In this document: positions 1 to 4,065 of the stretch, piece by piece
Position numbering within the stretch: the first letter of the stretch is position 1
How the letters are laid out: each line of letters starts with the position of its first letter
From: Methanomicrobiales archaeon
Lineage (GTDB): Archaea; Halobacteriota; Methanomicrobia; Methanomicrobiales; Methanoculleaceae
Assembly (NCBI GenBank): GCA_012797575.1
Contig: JAAZOW010000292.1
Span: 1-7,611 of the forward strand
Reading direction: 5' to 3'
DNA length: 7,611 nt
Notes under the pieces: generated by a model
Databases searched by the model: none
Told to the model about the DNA's origin: nothing
Seen by the model: only the letters and a program-made list of their open reading frames with translations
Made by a program: the position numbers and the translations under genes

Positions 1-1016
1 ACGCCGCGTTTGAACGTCCGCAAGATGTGGAACCTCTCGGGATTGTCGATTACGCAGAAGTCAGCGAGCCGCCCGGGGGCGATAGCGCCCCGATCGTGGA
101 GCCCGAACCGTTCAGCGGCGGAGAGCGTGGCCATGCGGATCGCCTGCTCGACCTCGAGGCCGCACGAAACCGCCCGCCTGATACAGTCATCGATATGTCC
201 TTCGTGGGCGAGCATATCGGCATGTCGGTCGTCTGTGGAGAAGCAGCACCGCGCCGCCGTGCAGGCATCCACAAGCCCTATGAGATTCTGGAGGTTCTGT
301 TCAGTCGAACCCTCCCGGATCATGATGTACATCCCCCGGAGGAGCTTCTCCTCTGCCTCTGCGTGCGACGTGGATTCATGGTCGCTCTGGACGCCAGCGT
401 AGATATAGGCGTTGAGATCCGCTCCGGAGAGGAGCGGTGCGTGGCCGTCGACGATCTCAAAGAGGCGCATCTTCTCCGAGAGATCCGGATCTCCGGCAAG
501 AACACCGGGGACGTTCATCACCTCGGCAAGCCCAATGACCCCCTCCCGCCCCCGGAACTGTGCCAGGTCGTCGGCCGCAAGCACGGCACCGCCGGCATCA
601 AGAGGAGTTGCCGGGACGCAGGATGGGAGCATGATCAGGATATCGAGCGGTGTTCGCAAGGCTTCGGCGAGCATGTACTCGATCCCGGGGATTCCACAGA
701 CGTTGGCGATCTCATGGGGATCGGCTATAACGGTCGTCGTGCCGTGTGTGAGGACGAGCCTGGCATACTCTGTCGGCACAAGAAGAGAACTCTCGATGTG
801 AACGTGGGCGTCGATCAGGCCGGGTACAACGCAGGCACCATCGAGGTCGAACTCCTGCTTCCCCTGGTAGTCTCCGATACCGACGACGTAGCCATCCTTC
901 ACCGCGAAGTCCACGCGCTCCCAGGTGCATGCAAACGGGTTGAAGACCACGCCGCCGGAAAAGACGGTATCCGCCGGCTCAAGCCCTCGCGCCGCTGCAA
1001 GACCACCCCGGTTCAG
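1..1016 (-). CDS. ade: Adenine deaminase, N-terminal part (runs off window)
   Basis: Hydrolyses adenine to hypoxanthine and ammonia in purine salvage; a cytosolic metal-dependent amidohydrolase. My translation of the minus strand reads 338 residues before the window edge; the family is usually about 550-600, so the C-terminal domain lies outside. Visible motifs: PGLIDAHVHIESS at 65-77, with metal-binding HVH at 71-73; HGTTTVIADPHEIANVCG at 91-108; a Glu in GLAEVMN (165); DGHAP at 190-194; SDHES at 211-215; STDDRH at 260-265. The family signature ATLxPAxxxGL appears as ATLSAAERFGL. The start is the CTG at 1016-1014. GGAGGT lies six bases upstream (1028-1023), and no ATG, GTG or TTG occurs in frame between the in-frame stop at 1058-1056 and this codon. 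The next in-frame candidate, a GTG at residue 23, would remove the first strand of the beta domain. The CTG overlaps the upstream lipoprotein stop as CTGA, implying coupled translation. Family assignment is very secure; the start is an inference. Confidence 0.95.
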   Translation of the reverse strand, partial: MNRGGLAAARGLEPADTVFSGGVVFNPFACTWERVDFAVKDGYVVGIGDYQGKQEFDLDGACVVPGLIDAHVHIESSLLVPTEYARLVLTHGTTTVIADPHEIANVCGIPGIEYMLAEALRTPLDILIMLPSCVPATPLDAGGAVLAADDLAQFRGREGVIGLAEVMNVPGVLAGDPDLSEKMRLFEIVDGHAPLLSGADLNAYIYAGVQSDHESTSHAEAEEKLLRGMYIMIREGSTEQNLQNLIGLVDACTAARCCFSTDDRHADMLAHEGHIDDCIRRAVSCGLEVEQAIRMATLSAAERFGLHDRGAIAPGRLADFCVIDNPERFHILRTFKRG

Positions 1017-1372
1017 GGCGCTACCTCCAGGTCGCGTATGACAGATGCCCTTCGCTCATTGCCGACAAATATGGTCAGGAAGATCTTGTACGACCCGGGT
1101 TGTAGGTCCACCGGGACAGTATAGACATTTAAGCCCCGGTCGAGGTCGATGTATCGTGGTTTGCGATAGACTTCGTTCTGTTCAAACGCCTCTACCTTCA
1201 TGACCGTCACCAGGAGCACAGCATTCTCGACAGGCTCATCGGTGCTCTCCACGGTGATCTCAAGGTCCCCATCTTCGTAGGTCACTTCATGAACCGTTGT
1301 GGAGAGGCACCCAGCAGCCCCGATGAGAATGGCAAGGACCAGCACCAGGAGCGCTAGGTATCTTCGGGACAT
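1013..1372 (-). CDS. Predicted lipoprotein with a small beta-rich domain
   Basis: I do not recognise a named family. From the ATG at 1372 the product is 119 residues. It has a short basic n-region (MSRRY), a hydrophobic stretch at about 6-20, and a lipobox-like LIGAAGC with the lipidated Cys at 22, so it should be anchored outside the membrane. Residues 30-119 alternate polar and hydrophobic residues and include VPVDLQPGSYKIFLTIFVGN, resembling an Ig-like beta sandwich; this is inference from pattern only. A longer reading from GTG at 1450 adds 26 residues without signal-peptide character, and that GTG overlaps the Shine-Dalgarno it would need, so I prefer 1372. The ATG at 1372 itself has no clear Shine-Dalgarno and may rely on translation of an upstream leader ORF. 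The stop overlaps the start of adenine deaminase, so the two form an operon, but nothing in the sequence explains a functional link. Confidence 0.8.
   Translation of the reverse strand: MSRRYLALLVLVLAILIGAAGCLSTTVHEVTYEDGDLEITVESTDEPVENAVLLVTVMKVEAFEQNEVYRKPRYIDLDRGLNVYTVPVDLQPGSYKIFLTIFVGNERRASVIRDLEVAP
1023..1028 (-). promoter_or_regulatory. Shine-Dalgarno GGAGGT for the CTG start of adenine deaminase
   Basis: On the minus strand GGAGGT is followed by AGCGCC and then CTG, a standard 6-base spacing. It lies inside the last codons of the lipoprotein gene. It is the main evidence that the deaminase starts at the non-canonical CTG rather than at a GTG 22 codons further in. Confidence 0.75.
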
Positions 1373-1446
1373 CCAACCAGTAGAGAACCAGGAGTCGGCT
1401 CGCCCTGACTGTGCGGGATGCACTGAACCTCTGGCACTACTCTCAT
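1354..1446 (-). CDS. Candidate 30-codon leader ORF upstream of the lipoprotein
   Basis: On the minus strand AGGAGGTGA (1455-1447), a nine-base match to the archaeal anti-Shine-Dalgarno, runs directly into ATG at 1446. This ATG opens a 30-codon frame (starting MRVVPEVQCI, ending GCPEDT) that stops at TAG 1356-1354, about 16 bases inside the lipoprotein gene, in another frame. A TATA-like element near 1484-1491 would put the transcript start near 1463, just ahead of this signal. The spacing from GGAGG is short (3 nt), and the peptide has no recognisable family or hydrophobic stretch. It may be a leader peptide that couples ribosomes to the lipoprotein start. A sequencing frameshift is the alternative. 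Weakly supported as a protein, better supported as a translation start signal. Confidence 0.3.
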   Translation of the reverse strand: MRVVPEVQCIPHSQGEPTPGSLLVGCPEDT

Positions 1447-1483
1447 TCACCTCCTTTCTCTGTTCAGAGTTTAGGCGGTGAGC

Positions 1484-1500
1484 ATTAAAATTTTGTTAAA
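1484..1500 (-). promoter_or_regulatory. TATA-like promoter element for the lipoprotein-adenine deaminase operon
   Basis: Reading the minus strand, TTTAACAAAATTTTAATG is the only strongly AT-rich stretch ahead of the operon. An archaeal start about 25 bases downstream would fall near 1463, immediately before the Shine-Dalgarno at 1455-1447. The match to a TATA consensus is moderate. Confidence 0.45.
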
Positions 1501-1963
1501 GGAGCGTGCTTTGGATATGCTCCCATCCGGGCGTGGTAGCCGCCAGAAGGTCCACCTCCGGAGGGGTTGGAGGTGCGATGCAGTGGTGCTTGTCCGATCA
1601 GGGGTCCGGAGATCCCCCGTCTTCCAGAACCTACCTGATGGCCTAACGTATCATGTCTCTTAATCCTTACGATCATTGGGTAGCGCACCATATCACCGTA
1701 TCTTCAAAGGTCTTGACGTGTGAGGTGCAGTGCCAACAATCACGCGTAATGACGGGAGTAGCCTGGTTTTGCGAGGCTTCCCCCTCACCTGTCTCTCTGG
1801 TTTCAATATGCCGGCCTCCCCCACCCCGCCCGGGCAATGACATGATACACTAACAATCGCGGCGAGGCATAGCGCCCCCTCTGCCCAAGAAAGAACAGAG
1901 TTGCCACGGGCGGGGAAAAAGCTATGCTCTCCGGGAGGCGCCATCAAAAATGTCCAGAGGGGT
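1501..1963. other. Long non-coding stretch with several small inverted repeats
   Basis: Together with its flanks this is a gap of about 600 bases between genes. Open frames exist on both strands, but their translations look random (rich in P, R, S and G, with no helical or strand pattern), and I accept none. Small perfect or near-perfect hairpins: CACCTCC/GGAGGTG at 1553-1559/1569-1575; GGGGTC/GATCCC around a CGGA tetraloop at 1601-1616 (one G-T pair); GCCT/AGGC at 1761-1764/1774-1777; GGAGC/GCTCC at 1501-1505/1519-1523. I see no tRNA T-loop, RNase P or 7S signature and no transposase remnant. It could be a long 3' region, an unrecognised structured RNA, or decayed sequence. Confidence 0.4.
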
Positions 1964-2017
1964 GGTAGGGACATCCGCCCTACCGTCGGTGTGGATGCGG
2001 TTGATTCGTACCGCATC
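1916..2017 (-). terminator. Hairpins plus T5 tracts: likely end of the wHTH/small-protein transcript
   Basis: On the minus strand, downstream of the small-protein stop (2050), come a perfect 8-bp hairpin (GATGCGGT/ACCGCATC, 1994-2001/2010-2017, 8-base loop) and a perfect 7-bp hairpin (GGTAGGG/CCCTACC, 1964-1970/1978-1984, 7-base loop). These are followed by TTTTT at 1950-1946 and again at 1920-1916. Archaeal RNA polymerase commonly terminates at short T tracts, so the tracts are the likely stop signals. The hairpins may protect the 3' end, or could be a separate RNA element. Confidence 0.5.
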
Positions 2018-2049
2018 GCCCCGGAGGTACTCGCTCAATATATCCGGAA

Positions 2050-2235
2050 TCAGATCTTCTCGACGATGACCCTGACACGGTCCCCAGCGCGTATACCATG
2101 CCCTTTGGGTACATCGATGTTGAACCAGAAGACCTTCGGGTTCTCGTGATCCTTGTCCTGGGACATGAGACAATCTCTGTGCTCACTGATGTTAGCCACA
2201 AATTCGATCGGTGCTTCAAACTCAACGATCTTCAT
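2050..2235 (-). CDS. Small conserved-looking hypothetical protein (61 aa)
   Basis: No named family recognised. The 61-residue product (MKIVEFEAPIEF... to ...GDRVRVIVEKI) alternates hydrophobic and charged residues and ends in IRAGDRVRVIVEKI, a pattern typical of small beta-barrel or OB-like archaeal proteins; the fold is an inference. There is no signal peptide, membrane segment or Cys pair, so it is probably cytosolic. I chose the ATG at 2235. The frame stays open to 2295, but those extra 20 residues overlap the upstream gene and do not look coding. There is no Shine-Dalgarno. A TATA-like TAGTTTTTAT at 2270-2261 sits about 30 bases ahead, which would give an almost leaderless mRNA. The gene lies 32 bases after the winged-helix gene and may share its transcript as well. 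Confidence 0.72.
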   Translation of the reverse strand: MKIVEFEAPIEFVANISEHRDCLMSQDKDHENPKVFWFNIDVPKGHGIRAGDRVRVIVEKI

Positions 2236-2260
2236 ACTGTAGAGTAAGGGTGCCCGGGGG

Positions 2261-2270
2261 ATAAAAACTA
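2261..2270 (-). promoter_or_regulatory. Possible TATA box of the 61-aa protein
   Basis: TAGTTTTTAT on the minus strand overlaps the stop codon of the winged-helix gene. Its centre is about 30 bases before the ATG at 2235, a distance compatible with a leaderless or very short-leader transcript. The match is moderate. Confidence 0.35.
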
Positions 2271-2519
2271 TGATGCACGTGGTGTGACACGCCACGTTGT
2301 ACTATTCGAGTAGCTCCAGCGCATGATATCAAGCTCGTCACAGATCTCTGAGAGGATGGCAAGGTTGATACCGACCTCCTTGGGAGAGAGACCCAGATCG
2401 CTTGCAATGTACTTGGACTTGAAGTAAGATTTGCCTGCTTTCAACCCGGATTTAAGGTAATGCAGGATCTTTCTCTGGGTATCGCTATACCGTTCCTTGA
2501 TACGATCCTTTGCCGACAT
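2268..2519 (-). CDS. DUF7123-like winged-helix DNA-binding protein
   Basis: The 83-residue product has a winged helix-turn-helix layout. Helix 1 is at about 12-26 (SDTQRKILHYLKSG), a second helix at 35-42 (SKYIASDL), a probable recognition helix at 45-57 (SPKEVGINLAILS), and a two-strand wing at 63-79 (LDIMRWSYSNSTTWRVT). The YFKSKYIASDLGLSPKEVG and SNSTTWRVT segments match what I remember of the archaeal DUF7123 family, which is uncharacterised. It is likely a transcription factor of unknown target. The upstream spacer holds a TATA-like sequence and a perfect 14-bp palindrome, so autoregulation is plausible but unproven. The Shine-Dalgarno is weak (GAGGG, about 10 bases from the ATG). The gene precedes the 61-aa protein and probably shares a transcript with it. 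Confidence 0.87.
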   Translation of the reverse strand: MSAKDRIKERYSDTQRKILHYLKSGLKAGKSYFKSKYIASDLGLSPKEVGINLAILSEICDELDIMRWSYSNSTTWRVTPRAS

Positions 2520-2559
2520 CCATCTATTCCCTCATGAGCAAGTGGTTTTTGAGCAGAAC

Positions 2560-2612
2560 AGTATATATGCCTACCCATTTAATTCGTTGAAATTCAAGAT
2601 AGTATATACTAT
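2560..2612 (-). promoter_or_regulatory. Promoter/operator region of the winged-helix gene
   Basis: Two TATA-like elements lie ahead of the gene. GCATATATACT at 2570-2560 would start a transcript about 20 bases before the ATG at 2519. Further upstream is ATAGTATATACTAT (2599-2612), a perfect 14-bp palindrome. Both share AGTATATA on the plus strand (2560-2567 and 2601-2608), 41 bases or about four helical turns apart, as expected of paired operator sites. Which element is the TATA box and which an operator cannot be decided by reading. Confidence 0.5.
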
Positions 2613-2831
2613 TATATGTATATAAATGAGCATCATCGCACTGGATGGTAAGTCAGAGAATATACGTGTGCCTGGCCAGATCCAGCTGATACTTGCGTTG
2701 CCAATATCAGCGCGCCCCCTATGTCTGAGGGAAATGGTCAACCGAACTTTCCAGTCTGTTATAGGGCAGAGGGGGGTCGGATTGGATCTTTTGCACCTTC
2801 TGGGCGCCTTGAAAAGAGGTGGGTCCAGGTA
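2613..2831. other. Spacer without a recognisable gene
   Basis: This is the rest of a 312-base spacer between the surface-protein stop and the winged-helix gene. A plus-strand TATATAAAT at 2619-2627 could promote rightward transcription, but the only frame after it runs antisense into the surface protein and looks non-coding. A short CCCTAT/ATAGGG inverted repeat (2717-2722/2761-2766) and a minus-strand T4 tract at 2815-2812, possibly ending the surface-protein transcript, are all else I see. Confidence 0.35.
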
Positions 2832-3785
2832 TTACTTCCTCCGCATCGTGAAGAAGAGCACGGCGGCTACAAGGGTGCTCGCAATGGCGCCCGAGAGCGA
2901 GATGGGTGTGGTCTGGGTCTGGTCGGGGTTTACCTCTGCTACACTCATCGGTGTGAAAGTTGGCATATCAGCCGTCGATGACTCCTCCACCGTTACCTCG
3001 TCTGTCTCAGTTGTGGTGGGTGGATCGGTCTCTGTAACAGTCTCATTGACCGTGTCATTGGATGTCACGATACTTCCGGCTGTGCTTGTATTCTCAGCTT
3101 CCACATCTGCCGAAGGTGTGCGCACCGCCGCGCCGGAAGCACTCTTTACGGTGATCGATTTATCGATGACCGCCTCACCATCATAGGGGTAGTAGGTGCC
3201 GTAGACTCCGTTGAAGTCAGACGCATCCAGCTCCACACCGGTATCAGGACTGCCGAGGCTCACCGTGTTGGTAAGGTCGCCGCTGTCCAGATCATCGTCT
3301 ACATACGCCTGCAGTTCGATGATCTGGGCCGACTCACCCGCCGTGGTGGATGTGGATTCGTTCCTGAGCGCAGAGAGGTCATACACCTGTGCTTCATCGG
3401 TTACCTGGATTGTATCCCCCGGTACAACCTGTTTGGCCGTTTCATCCAGGATCGCTTCCGTGGTCACTTCTGTAGTCTCCTCCGGAGTCACTTCCAGGGT
3501 TTCTTCTGTGGTCACTTCCGTGGTCACTTCTGTAGTCTCCTCCGGAGTCACTTCAGGGGTCACTTCTGTGGTCACTTCCGTGGTCACTTCCAGGGTTTCT
3601 TCTGTGGTCACTTCAGGGGTCACTTCAGGGGTCTCGTTGGATGCTGGGGGGAGGGTCCAGGTCAGGATTTCATCCTGGGAGGGGGTGATCGTCTCACCCT
3701 GGGCCATCACGGGAAACGCCAGGGCCACTGCTGCCATAAGTAGCACAATCAGAAGCGTTCTCCCTCGCCATCGATCTTCTGCCAT
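2832..3785 (-). CDS. Secreted, membrane-anchored Thr/Glu-rich surface protein
   Basis: From ATG 3785 (317 aa): a signal peptide at 1-28 (basic n-region, then a long hydrophobic run ending PVMA before QGE); a stalk at 51-110 built of EVTT/EVTP/EETT/EETL tetrapeptides; a globular part at about 118-214 containing VPGDTIQV and VYGTYYPYDG; a second Thr/Glu-rich segment to about 290; and a transmembrane helix at 297-313 followed by MRRK. Five N-x-S/T sequons are present and the stalk Thr residues could be O-glycosylated. The globular part resembles the beta domain (DUF3821-like, from memory) of Methanomicrobiales surface proteins, but weakly. The protein should sit outside the cell, anchored at its C-terminus. 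ATG 3797, four codons earlier, is possible, but the TATA box predicts a transcript start near 3790, so I prefer 3785. The gene stands alone. It could equally be an adhesin or an S-layer-associated protein. Confidence 0.85.
   Translation of the reverse strand: MAEDRWRGRTLLIVLLMAAVALAFPVMAQGETITPSQDEILTWTLPPASNETPEVTPEVTTEETLEVTTEVTTEVTPEVTPEETTEVTTEVTTEETLEVTPEETTEVTTEAILDETAKQVVPGDTIQVTDEAQVYDLSALRNESTSTTAGESAQIIELQAYVDDDLDSGDLTNTVSLGSPDTGVELDASDFNGVYGTYYPYDGEAVIDKSITVKSASGAAVRTPSADVEAENTSTAGSIVTSNDTVNETVTETDPPTTTETDEVTVEESSTADMPTFTPMSVAEVNPDQTQTTPISLSGAIASTLVAAVLFFTMRRK
3456..3635 (-). repeat. 12-bp tandem repeats (TEVT) with a 60-bp higher-order period
   Basis: The unit on the plus strand is roughly GTCACTTCnGTG, encoding E-V-T-T/P. 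A 60-bp period is superimposed: bases from 3461 to about 3494 recur identically from 3521, and 3481-3540 closely matches 3541-3600. The array is in frame throughout, so repeat gain or loss would lengthen or shorten the stalk in 4- or 20-residue steps without breaking the gene. Confidence 0.9.
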
Positions 3786-3810
3786 AGGGAGATCCATTTA
3801 GTATAAATCT

Positions 3811-3824
3811 ATTTTTATATTTCG
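3811..3824 (-). promoter_or_regulatory. BRE/TATA promoter of the surface protein
   Basis: The minus strand reads CCGAAATATAAAAAT, a good archaeal BRE (CGAAA) joined to a TATA box centred near 3816. Transcription should begin about 26 bases on, near 3790, giving a very short leader before ATG 3785. Confidence 0.7.
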
Positions 3825-3863
3825 GTGCCTATGCAAGCCAGGTCAGCAGATAACCATAGGCAC
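3825..3863. promoter_or_regulatory. Perfect 9-bp inverted repeat abutting the surface-protein promoter
   Basis: GTGCCTATG at 3825-3833 and CATAGGCAC at 3855-3863 are exact reverse complements with 21 bases between. The half-site centres are 30 bp apart, about three helical turns. The proximal half directly touches the BRE, so a dimeric or tetrameric regulator bound here could recruit or block the basal factors. A stem-loop in RNA is unlikely because the site lies upstream of the predicted transcript start. Confidence 0.5.
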
Positions 3864-3984
3864 GCACTGACAGACCTTGGAGGGTATGAACACCTCAGGC
3901 TCACACCGCCTTTCGCCGGAATAAGAGAGAAGACAGAAATCAGGAGACGGTATGCCTGGCGCCTCCAACCGATCATACCCAGAA

Positions 3985-4019
3985 GCAGAGGTGCAGGAGC
4001 CTACCTCTATTACCTCTGC
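3985..4019 (-). terminator. Hairpin beyond the DHH gene, possible transcript end
   Basis: A perfect 8-bp inverted repeat, GCAGAGGT (3985-3992) with ACCTCTGC (4012-4019), has a 19-base loop. It lies about 50 bases past the DHH stop in an otherwise gene-free stretch (3864-4065). No T5 tract follows it, so a processing or stability role is as likely as termination. An 11-base direct repeat CCCAGAAGCAG (3978-3988 and 4035-4045) overlaps this area. Confidence 0.3.
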
Positions 4020-4065
4020 GGAAGGGCAGAAATTCCCAGAAGCAGGCTCAAGGGAGAGGCAGCGA

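Noticed and set aside
27..1124. 365-codon open frame on the plus strand
   Set aside because: It is antisense to adenine deaminase, whose minus-strand frame contains all the metal-binding motifs. The plus-strand translation has none.
1693..2016. 107-codon minus-strand frame in the large gap
   Set aside because: Composition is P/R/S/G-rich without secondary-structure pattern, it spans the hairpins and T tracts, and it has no Shine-Dalgarno.
1451..2049. Possible tRNA or other known RNA gene
   Set aside because: No GGTTCRANYCC-type T-loop with a matching acceptor stem, and no RNase P or 7S signature, could be found on either strand.
2626..3186. 186-codon plus-strand frame directly after a TATA-like sequence
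   Set aside because: Most of it is antisense to the surface protein, and the first 70 residues show no protein-like pattern.
3211..3801. 196-codon plus-strand frame full of VTSVVTS repeats
   Set aside because: It is the antisense reading of the TEVT repeats; the minus frame has a signal peptide, membrane anchor and promoter.
3978..4045. CCCAGAAGCAG direct repeat as target duplication or CRISPR remnant
   Set aside because: Only two copies of 11 bases, 57 bases apart, with no insertion-like sequence or spacer structure between them.
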